Positions 37,072-45,894 of a stretch of 64,000 nt of DNA are shown here, in pieces (position 1 is the first letter of the stretch; each line of letters begins with the position of its first letter). A program made the translations under genes and the position numbers. The DNA lies in assembly GCA_910588695.1 (NCBI GenBank), contig CAJUOV010000005.1:48075-112074 (forward strand). Direction: 5' to 3'. Below the pieces are notes generated by a model, which was given only the letters and a program-made list of their open reading frames with translations, made no database searches and was not told where the DNA came from. Source of the stretch: an uncultured Christensenellaceae bacterium (GTDB lineage: Bacteria; Bacillota; Clostridia; Christensenellales; Borkfalkiaceae).

Positions 37072-38742
37072 TTACTTCTTCGTATTCGAACCGTTCGAAG
37101 GTTTCTTCGCCGCAGTCGATTTCGCCGCAGTCGATTTCGTTGCGGTCGATTTCGAAGCAGAAGGCTTCTTTGCCGCAGTCGATTTCGCCGCAGGAGCTTT
37201 CTTCGCGGGAGCGGGTTCCGCTGCGGGCGCTTCTTCAACGGGAGCGGGTTCCGCCGCAGGAGTCTCTTCAACGGGAGCGGGTTCCGCCGCGGGAGCTTCT
37301 TCAACGGGAGCGGGTTCCGCTGCGGGAGTCTCTTCAACGGGAGCGGGTTCCGCTGCGGGAGTCTCTTCGACGGGAGCGGGTTCCGCTGCGGGAGTCTCTT
37401 CAACCGGCGCACCGTTTTCCGCCTGCTTCTTGGCAGCCATTTTCGCGTCGCGCTTCATCTGTTTTTTCATCTCTTTCGTAATGACGCGGGCAGCATCGAT
37501 TTGCGCTTTCATTTCCTGAGGCGTAGGAGGTACGAATGCCGCGCCCTCCGCATTCTCGGGAATAACGTCGTAATGCTCGTCGCGCTCCAACATCGTCGCT
37601 TCGGTGTATCCGTCAAAGAGGTGAATGTGCATTGCGTCAAACGCAAGTTCCACGATTTCGCCGAGCTCCACCGTTGCACGGGAAGAAATCTTCGCGATCA
37701 TCTGGGAAGCGCTGTCAACGACCGTATTCTTGTCGCTTTCGTAATCCACGTCGCAATAGATCTGCGTCTCCGCGCCGAGTTTTTCGATAACTTCGATCTT
37801 CGCTTTTACAATCGTATCGGGCGACTTGGAGATGAACGCTTCGTCCTGATGAATATCTTCGGGGCGGACGCCGAGCGTCACGAGCTTGCCCGTGTTCTTA
37901 TACTCGTCAAGGTTCTTGATCCGGTTGACAACCGTCTTGGGAAGAAGAATTTTGTTCCCGCCGATAAAATTGACGTAAATTCTTCCGTTTTCTTCGGTAA
38001 TCGTCGAATCCTTGAAGAAATTCATCTGAGGAGTTCCGATGAAGCCCGCAACAAAGAGGTTGATCGGGTAATCGTAGAGGTTCTGCGGGGTATCGACCTG
38101 CTGCATGAAACCGTCTTTCATAACGACGATACGGGTACCCATCGTCATAGCTTCGATCTGATCGTGCGTGACGTAGATGAACGTCGTTGCAAGACGAACG
38201 TGAAGTTTAGAAATTTCGGTACGCATCTGCGCGCGGAGCTTTGCATCCAAGTTGGAAAGAGGCTCGTCGAGCAGGAACACTTTGGGTTCGCGGACAATCG
38301 TTCTTCCGAGCGCGACACGCTGACGCTGACCGCCCGAAAGAGCTTTGGGTTTACGGGAGAGATAGTCTCTGATCCCGAGAATATCCGCCGCAGCTTTGAC
38401 CTTTTCGTCGATGACGTCTTTGGGAACCTTTCTCAGTTTCAGACCGAACGCCATGTTGTCGTATACGGACATGTGCGGATAGAGCGCGTAGTTCTGGAAC
38501 ACCATTGCAATATCCCTGTCTTTAGGTACGACGTCGTTGACGAGTTTGCCGTCGATATACAGTTCGCCCGAAGAAATTTCTTCGAGACCCGCGATCATAC
38601 GCAAGGTCGTGGATTTTCCGCATCCGGAAGGTCCGACGAACACAATGAATTCTTTATCCCGAATATCGAGGCAGAAATTGAATACCGCCTGATTCCCGCC
38701 GGGATAAACTTTGTTGATGCCTTTGAGCAAAAGACCTGACAT
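37072..38742 (-). CDS. MalK/MsmK-type ABC sugar transporter ATPase with repeat tail
   Basis: 556 residues, against ~370 for MsmK/UgpC relatives. Residues 1-~240 are the nucleotide-binding domain: Walker A GPSGCGKST at 37-45, signature LSGGQRQRVALGR, Walker B VFLLDEPLSNLD. Residues ~240-375 are the TOBE/OB regulatory domain. The remaining ~150 residues are extra: a helical linker, six tandem copies of an 11-residue unit APVEETPAAEP, then a Lys/Ala/Ser/Thr-rich basic end. No permease or binding protein is adjacent, so it probably energises several sugar importers, as MsmK-type ATPases do. GGAGG precedes ATG 38742. Confidence 0.92.
   Translation of the reverse strand: MSGLLLKGINKVYPGGNQAVFNFCLDIRDKEFIVFVGPSGCGKSTTLRMIAGLEEISSGELYIDGKLVNDVVPKDRDIAMVFQNYALYPHMSVYDNMAFGLKLRKVPKDVIDEKVKAAADILGIRDYLSRKPKALSGGQRQRVALGRTIVREPKVFLLDEPLSNLDAKLRAQMRTEISKLHVRLATTFIYVTHDQIEAMTMGTRIVVMKDGFMQQVDTPQNLYDYPINLFVAGFIGTPQMNFFKDSTITEENGRIYVNFIGGNKILLPKTVVNRIKNLDEYKNTGKLVTLGVRPEDIHQDEAFISKSPDTIVKAKIEVIEKLGAETQIYCDVDYESDKNTVVDSASQMIAKISSRATVELGEIVELAFDAMHIHLFDGYTEATMLERDEHYDVIPENAEGAAFVPPTPQEMKAQIDAARVITKEMKKQMKRDAKMAAKKQAENGAPVEETPAAEPAPVEETPAAEPAPVEETPAAEPAPVEEAPAAEPAPVEETPAAEPAPVEEAPAAEPAPAKKAPAAKSTAAKKPSASKSTATKSTAAKSTAAKKPSNGSNTKK
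37213..37410. repeat. Six tandem 33-bp repeats in the ABC ATPase gene
   Basis: Six consecutive 33-bp units encode APVEE(T/A)PAAEP. Units differ by a few substitutions only. A degenerate seventh unit follows on the 3' side of the gene. There are no unique spacers, so this is a coding minisatellite. Confidence 0.9.
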
Positions 38743-38770
38743 AAATTTCCTCCGAATTTTCGTTGTTTCT

Positions 38771-38799
38771 ATTATAACCTTACGGCGAATAAAAATCAA
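38771..38799 (-). promoter_or_regulatory. Promoter of the ABC ATPase gene
   Basis: TTGATT (38799-38794), a 17-nt spacer and TATAAT (38776-38771). Confidence 0.7.
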
Positions 38800-38888
38800 T
38801 AGTCAAACATAACAAATAAACCTTTTGTTTTTGTGCACTTTGTACTAAAAATTAGGTTTTTTACACATTAAATTAAGACATCATGCAC

Positions 38889-38921
38889 AAAAAAATCCCC
38901 CGACGATATTCGCGGGGGATT
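38889..38921 (-). terminator. Terminator of the tig-clpP-clpX operon
   Basis: The stem AATCCCCCG / CGGGGGATT is followed by T7 on the minus strand, 12 nt after the clpX stop. Confidence 0.85.
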
Positions 38922-38932
38922 GAAAATTTGTT

Positions 38933-40174
38933 TTAAGCCGTCTTTTTCCGCACAAGCTTAGGCTTTTCGCCCTTATCGACGCAGTCTTTTGTGATGATCA
39001 CTTCCTCCACGTCTTTGACGGAGGGAATATCGTACATAACGTCCGTCATCAGACTTTCGATGATCGTTCTCAGTCCTCTCGCGCCCGTCTTTAAGCGAAT
39101 CGCCGTATTTGCGATCTCACGCACCGCTTCGTCCTCAACGGTCAGTTTCACTCCGTCGAGCCCGACGAGCTTCTGATACTGCTTGATAATGGCGTTCCTC
39201 GGACGGGTGAGAATATTCACGAGCGCGTCTTCGTCGAGCGCCTGCAAACTCACCACAATGGGAATGCGCCCCACAAATTCGGGAATGAGCCCGAATTTTG
39301 TCAGATCCTGCGGTTTTACGTCGTCAAGCAAGGTATAATCCACTTCATTCGAGCCGAGTTTCACCGTACCGCCGAACCCCAAGCCGGAATCGTCCTTTCT
39401 TGCGCTGACGATCTTATCGAGCCCAACAAACGCTCCGCCGCAGATAAAGAGGATATTCGTCGTATCGATACGCATACAGTCTTGCTGAGGGTGCTTTCTG
39501 CCACCCTGCGGAGGAACGTTCGCCGTCGTGCTTTCGATGATTTTCAGAAGCGCCTGCTGTACGCCCTCGCCCGAGACGTCGCGCGTGATCGAAACGTTTT
39601 CGCCCTTTCTCGCGATCTTGTCGATCTCGTCGATATAAATAATGCCGCGCTGCGCCTTTTCGATGTCGTAATCGGCGTTCTGAATGAGTTTGAGAAGAAT
39701 ATTCTCCACATCCTCGCCCACATAGCCCGCCTCGGTGAGCGTAGTCGCGTCGCTCGTCGCAAACGGTACGTTCAGGATTTTCGCAAGCGTGCGAGCAAGA
39801 AGAGTTTTTCCGCTTCCCGTAGGTCCGAGCAACAGAATATTGCTCTTCTCGATTTCAACGTCGTCGCCGTCTTTATCGCCCTTTCCGGCAGCGAGCGCAT
39901 TAATCCGTTTATAGTGGTTATAGACCGCCACGGAGAGCACTTTTTTCGCTTTATCCTGTCCGATGATATACTGGTCGAGTTCCGCTTTGATCTCGGCGGG
40001 TTTTTTGAGTTCGACGGGTTCAAGCGTCTCGGACGCAGGCATCTTCTGCAACATATCGTTGCACAGTCCCACGCACTCGTCGCAGATAAAAATTCCGTCC
40101 GGTCCCGCGATCAGTTTTTTTGTTTTTGCCTTCTCTTTGCCGCAGAAGGAACAGTATTGTTCGTATTTAGCCAT
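38933..40174 (-). CDS. clpX: ClpX ATPase subunit of the ClpXP protease
   Basis: 413 residues. An N-terminal zinc-binding domain (CSFCGK and CDECVGLC) recognises adaptors and substrates. The AAA+ domain has Walker A GPTGSGKTLLA, Walker B IIYIDEIDKIAR and the RKH-type pore region. The ClpP-binding loop is present, with LGFGG near the expected place. It unfolds tagged proteins and feeds them to ClpP. It is the third gene of the classic tig-clpP-clpX operon, 40 bp after clpP. Confidence 0.97.
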   Translation of the reverse strand: MAKYEQYCSFCGKEKAKTKKLIAGPDGIFICDECVGLCNDMLQKMPASETLEPVELKKPAEIKAELDQYIIGQDKAKKVLSVAVYNHYKRINALAAGKGDKDGDDVEIEKSNILLLGPTGSGKTLLARTLAKILNVPFATSDATTLTEAGYVGEDVENILLKLIQNADYDIEKAQRGIIYIDEIDKIARKGENVSITRDVSGEGVQQALLKIIESTTANVPPQGGRKHPQQDCMRIDTTNILFICGGAFVGLDKIVSARKDDSGLGFGGTVKLGSNEVDYTLLDDVKPQDLTKFGLIPEFVGRIPIVVSLQALDEDALVNILTRPRNAIIKQYQKLVGLDGVKLTVEDEAVREIANTAIRLKTGARGLRTIIESLMTDVMYDIPSVKDVEEVIITKDCVDKGEKPKLVRKKTA

Positions 40175-40214
40175 GAAATCTCCTTACAATCCGCAGCCCG
40201 CAATCAAGGGGGAA

Positions 40215-40808
40215 TTATCTCTTTTCGTACACTTTATCGATGAGCCCGTATTCCTGCGCTTCGTCCGCGGAGAGATAATTGTCTCTGTCCGTGTCGCGCT
40301 CGATGACTTCGACGGGTCTGTTCGTATTTGCAGCCAGAATCTTATTCATTTTGGATTTGATCCTTAAAATATGTTCCGCCTGAATCTTGATGTCGCTCGC
40401 CTGTCCCTGCGCGCCGCCCAGAGGCTGATGAATCATGATCTCGCTGTTTTTCAGCGCGTAACGCTTTCCTTTCGCGCCCGCCGCCAACAAAAACGCGCCC
40501 ATAGATGCGGCGAGTCCGATACAGATCGTAGACACGTCGCACTTAATATAATTCATCGTATCGTAAATCGCCATGCCCGCGGAGACGGAGCCGCCGGGGC
40601 TGTTGATGTAGAGACTGATGTCCTTTGCAGGGTCCTTTCCTTCGAGGTAAATGAGCTGCGCCACAACGGTATTCGCCACCGCGTCATCAATCTCGCCGCT
40701 CAAAAAAATGATCCTGTCTTCAAGAAGACGGGAGTAAAGATCGTAACTTCTCTCCCCGCCCGAAGTCCGTTCCACAACATAGGGAATCAGAACGTTCTTT
40801 TCATTCAT
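40215..40808 (-). CDS. clpP: ATP-dependent Clp protease proteolytic subunit
   Basis: 197 residues. The catalytic triad is Ser102 (GLAASMGAFLL), His127 (IMIHQPLGG) and Asp176 (RDTDRDNYLS). It forms the tetradecameric barrel that degrades substrates delivered by ClpX. It begins 2 nt after the tig stop codon, so translation may be coupled. No propeptide is evident beyond the short N-terminal strand. Confidence 0.97.
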   Translation of the reverse strand: MNEKNVLIPYVVERTSGGERSYDLYSRLLEDRIIFLSGEIDDAVANTVVAQLIYLEGKDPAKDISLYINSPGGSVSAGMAIYDTMNYIKCDVSTICIGLAASMGAFLLAAGAKGKRYALKNSEIMIHQPLGGAQGQASDIKIQAEHILRIKSKMNKILAANTNRPVEVIERDTDRDNYLSADEAQEYGLIDKVYEKR

Positions 40809-40810
40809 TT

Positions 40811-42277
40811 TCAGCTCTCCTTCTTTTTCGCGGCGGTTTTGGGTTTTGTTTCACCCGCCGTTTTCTCGGCGCTTGCTTTCTTTGCCGCGGTCTTGGGCTT
40901 GGTCTCCCCTTCCGCTTTTTCGCCGCCCGCTTTCTTCGCGGCGGACTTGGGCTTGGATACAAGTTTCTCCTCGTTTCTTTCAACGGGATCGATGTACATT
41001 TCGTTGTTTGCCATCAGAAATTCGAACGTCTTGGTCACTTTGATATCGTTTTCGATGTATTCGAGCTGACGGGGATCAATCGTCTTCTTATACTCTTCCG
41101 CGTTCTTTCCAACGCTCTTCGCCTGTTCCGCGACCTTCGCGTCGATCTCCTTCTGCGTCGCCTCGATCTTTTCGAGCTTCATGATCTTTTCGAGCACGAG
41201 CTGCTGCAAAACGGTGGTCTTTGCTTCTTCCTCGAAGTTCTTTTTATATGCCTCGCGCGTCGAACCGATGTAGCTGAGATAGTCGTCGAGTTTGATCCCC
41301 TGATACATTAGATTGTATTCCATGTTGCGCAGGGAGTAATCCTCCTGCGTCTCGATCATTGCGTCGGGAATTTCGGCGGACGCGCCCTTTGCGATCTCCG
41401 AAAGAATGGAAAACTCCGTCTCGTTGCGGCTCTTGGACTCCGCATTTTTTATGAGACGCTCTTTGACTTTGGCGCGGTACGCTTCCACGCTGTCGCTTCC
41501 CATTTTCTTCGCAAACTCTTCGTTGAGCTCGGGAAGTTTCTTTCCCGTGATCTTATGCAGAGTCACGGTAAACACCGCGGGTTTCCCTTTGAGATTTTCC
41601 GCCTGATAATCCTCGGGGAAAGTGACGTTCACGTCTTTGGTCTCGCCGAGCTTCATCCCGACGACCTGCTCCTCGAATCCCGCGATAAAGGTATGCGAGC
41701 CGAGCGTCAGATCGTAATTCTCCGCGCTGCCGCCGTCGAACTCTTTCCCGTCCGCTTTGCCCGTAAAATCGATGCTCACGGTATCGCCGTTTTCGGCGGC
41801 TCGGTCGGTGACTTCCACTTTTTCCGCAAGGCGGTCGCGCGTGCTCTCGATATCTTTTTCCACGTCGGCGTCCGTAACAGTATACTCTATTTTTCTGATT
41901 TTTATACCCTTGTAAGTCTCGATCTTTACGTCCGGTTTTACGGGAACCGTCGCAGAAAGAACGACTTTTTCATCGGTCAGGTCTTCTACCGCAAGCGAGG
42001 GATCGCCTACGACCGTGAAATTCGTCTTTTCCTTTTCCAGCACTTCGCCGTAGTGTTGCGAATATAAAAGATTCAGCGCATCTTCATAGAACACGCCCTT
42101 TCCGTAGAAAGTTTCAAGAACGTGCTTGGGCACTTTCCCCTTTCTGAATCCGTTTACAGCGTACTTCTTTCTGTTTTTGAGATACGCCTGATTGTTCGCT
42201 TCCGCCCATTCTGCGGCATCGAAAGTCATCGTCACTTTGACAGTGCTTTTTTCTGCGGGTGCTGTTTCGTACTTCAT
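40811..42277 (-). CDS. tig: Trigger factor chaperone with lysine-rich tail
   Basis: 488 residues, longer than the usual ~430. The N-terminal ribosome-binding domain contains NGFRKGKVPKHVLE (the G-F-R-x-G-x-x-P signature). A FKBP-type prolyl isomerase domain spans ~150-245 (GDTVSIDFTGKADGKEFDGG). A helical C-terminal chaperone domain follows. The last ~55 residues are an added tail of three repeats of the KPKTAAKKA type rich in Lys, Ala, Glu and Gly. It folds nascent chains at the exit tunnel. AGGAG precedes the ATG. It heads the tig-clpP-clpX operon. Confidence 0.96.
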   Translation of the reverse strand: MKYETAPAEKSTVKVTMTFDAAEWAEANNQAYLKNRKKYAVNGFRKGKVPKHVLETFYGKGVFYEDALNLLYSQHYGEVLEKEKTNFTVVGDPSLAVEDLTDEKVVLSATVPVKPDVKIETYKGIKIRKIEYTVTDADVEKDIESTRDRLAEKVEVTDRAAENGDTVSIDFTGKADGKEFDGGSAENYDLTLGSHTFIAGFEEQVVGMKLGETKDVNVTFPEDYQAENLKGKPAVFTVTLHKITGKKLPELNEEFAKKMGSDSVEAYRAKVKERLIKNAESKSRNETEFSILSEIAKGASAEIPDAMIETQEDYSLRNMEYNLMYQGIKLDDYLSYIGSTREAYKKNFEEEAKTTVLQQLVLEKIMKLEKIEATQKEIDAKVAEQAKSVGKNAEEYKKTIDPRQLEYIENDIKVTKTFEFLMANNEMYIDPVERNEEKLVSKPKSAAKKAGGEKAEGETKPKTAAKKASAEKTAGETKPKTAAKKKES

Positions 42278-42370
42278 AAAATATCTCCTGAAATAAATTC
42301 ATTTTTAGTAAGAGCATAGACTTACAAGCTACATTTTAACATAAAGAGAAATAAAAGAAAAGCGTTTTCA

Positions 42371-42399
42371 TTTACATTTTGATTTTTTTAGGTTATAAT
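42371..42399 (+). promoter_or_regulatory. Promoter of rqcH
   Basis: TTTACA (42371-42376), a 17-nt spacer and TATAAT (42394-42399), 37 nt before the ATG. Confidence 0.75.
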
Positions 42400-42436
42400 T
42401 GATTCAGTTCATGCAATTTGAACAAGAAGGTGTTTT

Positions 42437-44074
42437 ATGCCTCAGGATGCATTTACTCTCCGCCTCATCGCAAGGGAACTGAACGCAGTCCTTTGCGGGG
42501 GAAAAGTCAACAAAATCAATCAACCCGAACGGGAAGAAGTCGATCTTCTCGTCTATACGGGTTCCGCCGTTAAAAAACTCGCGCTCAATGCGAATGCTTC
42601 GGACTGCGGCGCGTATTTTTCGGAGAGCGTCAAAGAAAACCCCGCCGTCGCGCCGAGTTTTTGCATGCTGCTCAGAAAACACCTTCTGAACGCGGAGATC
42701 AAAGAAATCTCCCTCGTCGGGTTCGAACGCATTCTCGCGTTTCGCTTTTTTTGCGTTTCGGACTTCTCCTCCGCCGAAAAAATTCTCTACGCCGAAATCA
42801 TGGGCAAGTATTCCAACCTGATACTTACCGAAAACGGCGTAATCCTGGGCGCGTTGAAAACGACTTCCGTCGGAGAAAACTGCAAACGGCTCATTCTCTC
42901 GGGGGCAAAATACTCTCTGCCCGAAGCGCAGGATAAAACCGATCCGTCGGACTATCCGGCGCTGTTCGAATTGCTTCGGGAGCCGCCAAAAGAAAATCTT
43001 GCCGATTTTCTCTTCCGTCGCATACGCGGGATCGCGCCCGTTACGGCGGAAAACATTGTAAAATGGTACGGCGGCGGAAATCTCGCGAAACACGTCTACG
43101 ACTATCTATTCTCCGACGAGATCACCGCCTGCGTCAACGAACACGACTTTTTTGCAAGGTGGGAAGAGGGCGCGCGGCTCTTTCCCTCCCTCGGCGAAGC
43201 GCAGGCGCATTTCTACGGCGATCGGCAACGAAAAAAAATATTTTCTTCACGCTGCCGAAAATACAGAGCCGCCGTCAACGGCGCGATCAAAAAACAGGAA
43301 AAACGGCTCGTTCAGATTGCGGACAAACAAAACGAATGCCGAGACGCCGAATCGAACCGGATCAAAGGCGAACTTCTGACTGCAAACCTCTGGAAAGTCG
43401 AAAAGGGAGCGCGCGGGTGCGAACTCGAAAACTTTTACGACAAAGAAGGCGGAACGCTTAAAATTACGCTCGACCCGTACAGATCCCCCTCGGAGAACGC
43501 GCAGAATTATTTCAAAAAATACCGCAAGCAGAAGCGCACTCTCGAAGCGCTCGCGCCGCAGAAGGAGGAAGCCGAAAAAGAGCTCGAATATCTCCGCTCA
43601 CTCTCCGCTTCGATCGATTACGCGAAAGAAGAAGAGGATCTGAACGCGCTCGGCGAAGAGCTTTCGGCGGCAGGACTTGTAAAAATCGAAAACACAAAAA
43701 AGAAAAAAGAAACGCCTGTGCAGTTCAGAACGTTCGAAAAAGACGGTTTCCGCATTCTGGCGGGCAGAAACAATTTAGAGAACGACAAGCTCGTCCGTTC
43801 CTCCCGTCCCGACGATCTGTGGCTGCATGCAAAAAATTATCATTCTTGTCACGTTGTGATCAGAACGGAGGGAAAAAAAGTTCCCGACGGCGTTCTTTTG
43901 TACGCCGCGGGAATCTGCGCCCGATATTCGGAGGGCAAGGGAGACAAAATCTCCGTCGATTACTGCGAAATCAAATATGTAAAAAAACCGCCAAAGTCCA
44001 AACTCGGGTTCGTCGTCTATACCGATTACAAGACGGTTTCGGCTTCGGCGGACGACTCTTTTCATTCATCCTGA
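42437..44074 (+). CDS. rqcH: RqcH/NFACT family ribosome quality control protein
   Basis: 545 residues. It binds stalled 50S-peptidyl-tRNA complexes and adds C-terminal Ala tails that mark the chain for degradation, notably by ClpXP, which is encoded next door. The NFACT-N domain opens with DAFTLRLIARELNAVLCGGKVNKI and includes EIMGKYSNLIL. Helix-hairpin-helix and coiled-coil parts span ~170-430. The C-terminal NFACT-R domain has RPDDLWLHAKNYHSCHVVIR. An AAGAAGGTG SD precedes the ATG. Its last 13 bp overlap the convergent cysK gene. Confidence 0.95.
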   Translation: MPQDAFTLRLIARELNAVLCGGKVNKINQPEREEVDLLVYTGSAVKKLALNANASDCGAYFSESVKENPAVAPSFCMLLRKHLLNAEIKEISLVGFERILAFRFFCVSDFSSAEKILYAEIMGKYSNLILTENGVILGALKTTSVGENCKRLILSGAKYSLPEAQDKTDPSDYPALFELLREPPKENLADFLFRRIRGIAPVTAENIVKWYGGGNLAKHVYDYLFSDEITACVNEHDFFARWEEGARLFPSLGEAQAHFYGDRQRKKIFSSRCRKYRAAVNGAIKKQEKRLVQIADKQNECRDAESNRIKGELLTANLWKVEKGARGCELENFYDKEGGTLKITLDPYRSPSENAQNYFKKYRKQKRTLEALAPQKEEAEKELEYLRSLSASIDYAKEEEDLNALGEELSAAGLVKIENTKKKKETPVQFRTFEKDGFRILAGRNNLENDKLVRSSRPDDLWLHAKNYHSCHVVIRTEGKKVPDGVLLYAAGICARYSEGKGDKISVDYCEIKYVKKPPKSKLGFVVYTDYKTVSASADDSFHSS

Positions 44075-44994
44075 AACAAAGGCGTAGAGAAATAGCGCTC
44101 GGCAGTGTCGGGAAGAACGGTGACGACCGTCTTTCCTCTGCCGAGTTTTTTTGCGAGGCGAAGGGCGGCGGCAACATTCGTTCCGCCCGTGATCCCGCAG
44201 AGAATCCCCTCTTTTTTTGCAAGTTCACGCGTCGTTGCGATCGCTTCATCGTCCGAAACAATACAAATTTCCTCGTAGACTTCCCGATTGAGCACGGGAG
44301 GAATGAGTCCGTCGCCGATCCCCATTTGCAGATGCGTACCCACCGAGCCGCCTGCGAGAATGGCGGCGTTTTCCGGCTCGACCGCCCAAATCTTGATTTC
44401 GGGATATTTCTTTTTGAGAATCTCTCCGATCCCCGTGATCGTTCCGCCCGTGCCGATTCCGCTGCAAAACCCGTCGATTTTGCCGTCGACGTCACGGAGA
44501 ATCTCTTCGGCGGTCGTCCGTCTGTGCACAAGAGGATTGTTTTCATTCTCGAACTGTTGCGGCATAAACGCGTTCGGCGTAGTTTTAGCGATCTCTTTCG
44601 CCCTGCGGATACATTCCTCGATACATTCACCGATATTGCCGTCGTCGTGAACGAGCAACACCTCCGCGCCGTAATGGGCGATGAGCTTTCTGCGTTCCTC
44701 GCTCACGGAATCGGGCATGACGATGACCGTTCTGTATCCTTTGACCGCGCCGACGAGGGCGAGTCCGATTCCCTGATTTCCGCTCGTGGGCTCCACGATG
44801 AGAGCCCCTTCTCCGATCAAACCCTCCGCTTCCGCAGCTTCCACCATCGCAAAGGCGGTTCTTGTCTTGATCGAGCCGCCCACGTTTAGCCCTTCGAATT
44901 TTACGAGAATGCGCGCGTCATCTTTCTCCGTCATCCGATTGAGACGGATGAGCGGCGTATTCCCGATCGCTCCCAGAATATTTTCGTATATCAA
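44062..44994 (-). CDS. cysK: Cysteine synthase (O-acetylserine sulfhydrylase)
   Basis: 310 residues. PLP-dependent fold type II enzyme that makes cysteine from O-acetylserine and sulfide. The N-terminal IGNTPLIRLN is typical. The PLP Lys is in GGSIKTRTA, where most family members have GGSVKDR, a mild deviation. PTSGNQGIGLALV binds substrate and GTGGTITG the PLP phosphate. The start is TTG 44994 with AAGGAG upstream. Monocistronic, with its own promoter at 45021-45049. Confidence 0.94.
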   Translation of the reverse strand: MIYENILGAIGNTPLIRLNRMTEKDDARILVKFEGLNVGGSIKTRTAFAMVEAAEAEGLIGEGALIVEPTSGNQGIGLALVGAVKGYRTVIVMPDSVSEERRKLIAHYGAEVLLVHDDGNIGECIEECIRRAKEIAKTTPNAFMPQQFENENNPLVHRRTTAEEILRDVDGKIDGFCSGIGTGGTITGIGEILKKKYPEIKIWAVEPENAAILAGGSVGTHLQMGIGDGLIPPVLNREVYEEICIVSDDEAIATTRELAKKEGILCGITGGTNVAAALRLAKKLGRGKTVVTVLPDTAERYFSTPLFQDE

Positions 44995-45020
44995 TCGACT
45001 GCTCCTTGATTGTTTTTTAT

Positions 45021-45049
45021 ATTATATTCGGCAAAGAAAAAAAAGACAA
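45021..45049 (-). promoter_or_regulatory. Promoter of cysK
   Basis: TTGTCT (45049-45044), a 17-nt spacer beginning with seven T residues, and TATAAT (45026-45021) on the minus strand. Confidence 0.65.
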
Positions 45050-45080
45050 GTAAATCGCATGACAGAAACAAAACAAAGCG

Positions 45081-45107
45081 AAAAAAGACCCGCCCAAAAG
45101 GCGGGTC
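45081..45107 (-). terminator. Terminator of the 217-residue gene
   Basis: The stem GACCCGCC / GGCGGGTC with a 5-nt loop is followed by T6 on the minus strand, 10 nt after the stop. Confidence 0.85.
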
Positions 45108-45116
45108 CCTTTCGTT

Positions 45117-45770
45117 TTACTTCGTGCTGCAATTTTTGCCCTGCGGATAGAGCGGAAGTTCGAAGAATCCCGAACAGACCTCTTGCGAGTATTCCTGCGC
45201 AGGCGGGATCGCACAATATCCGTAACTGGGCACCAGAAGTTCCACCTGCATGGAAACTTTGAGAATCACGGTCACGCACGCGCTCAGTGAAAACGCGGTC
45301 GCATCCTGATTCCACACGCCCTCGGGCGACACGCTCGAAACCGCCGCCGTCACGGTATAAGGCATGACGGATGCGGACGGCACGAACATCAGAACGTCTT
45401 CGTTCATTACGATGCTGCTCGTCGCCTTGCCCTCAACGCCGTTAGCGTCCACATATACGATCTCGATGGGAATGGTTACGGTCGCCTGCACGCGCGCACA
45501 GGGACCTTCCGCCTGACGCTCGACGGAAAGATTCGTAACGATCCCTTCCGAAGAGAGCGAACGCGCGCTGATAAAGGTAAGCGGATATGTAGGATCGGCG
45601 GGAACGGCGTTTTCGATTACCGCGCTGTAATTTTCAAGACGCGTCTGAATAATGCCCGCGTCAAAAATTTTTTCCGCCTGAATGCAAACCTTTTCACAGA
45701 GCCCGTTCAACGGATTGCCCGAAATCGTCCCGGGACAACGGTCCGAAGAAAAATTGGAAAAAAATGACAT
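45117..45770 (-). CDS. Conserved clostridial protein, probable spore-surface protein
   Basis: 217 residues with no signal peptide. The N-terminus FSSDRCPGTISGNPLNGLCEKVCIQ is very like a family I have seen repeatedly in spore-forming Clostridia. The rest is mainly beta-strand, with conserved Cys pairs (EGPCARVQATV; SLSACVTVILKV; GYCAIPPAQ). This pattern of Cys-bearing beta-domains without export signals suits spore coat or exosporium proteins, but no function is established. GGAGGT precedes the ATG. The LysM gene lies upstream on the same strand with a hairpin between. Confidence 0.65.
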   Translation of the reverse strand: MSFFSNFSSDRCPGTISGNPLNGLCEKVCIQAEKIFDAGIIQTRLENYSAVIENAVPADPTYPLTFISARSLSSEGIVTNLSVERQAEGPCARVQATVTIPIEIVYVDANGVEGKATSSIVMNEDVLMFVPSASVMPYTVTAAVSSVSPEGVWNQDATAFSLSACVTVILKVSMQVELLVPSYGYCAIPPAQEYSQEVCSGFFELPLYPQGKNCSTK

Positions 45771-45858
45771 TTGTTACCTCCGTGTAAAGAACTCATGGTT
45801 CTTATTGCATGATATGCACCACGCAGATACTTTCGTGATTCGTCCGTTGAAAGGAAAG

Positions 45859-45884
45859 CCGCGATCCCGAAATTCGGATCGCGG
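45859..45884 (-). terminator. Probable terminator after the LysM gene
   Basis: A perfect 9-bp stem CCGCGATCC / GGATCGCGG with an 8-nt loop; the U-tract on the minus strand is weak (CTTTCC). Confidence 0.5.
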
Positions 45885-45894
45885 CGGAATCCTG

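Noticed and set aside
37213..37410. Possible CRISPR array
   Set aside because: The 33-bp units are directly contiguous with no unique spacers and are in-frame coding repeats.
37000..38739. Plus-strand open frame of 579 codons opposite the ABC ATPase
   Set aside because: Shadow of the conserved ATPase; its N-terminal Arg/Ser repeats merely reflect the 33-bp repeat read backwards.
43819..44889. Plus-strand open frame of 356 codons spanning the rqcH end and cysK
   Set aside because: Overlaps two well-supported genes in other frames and has no recognisable domain.
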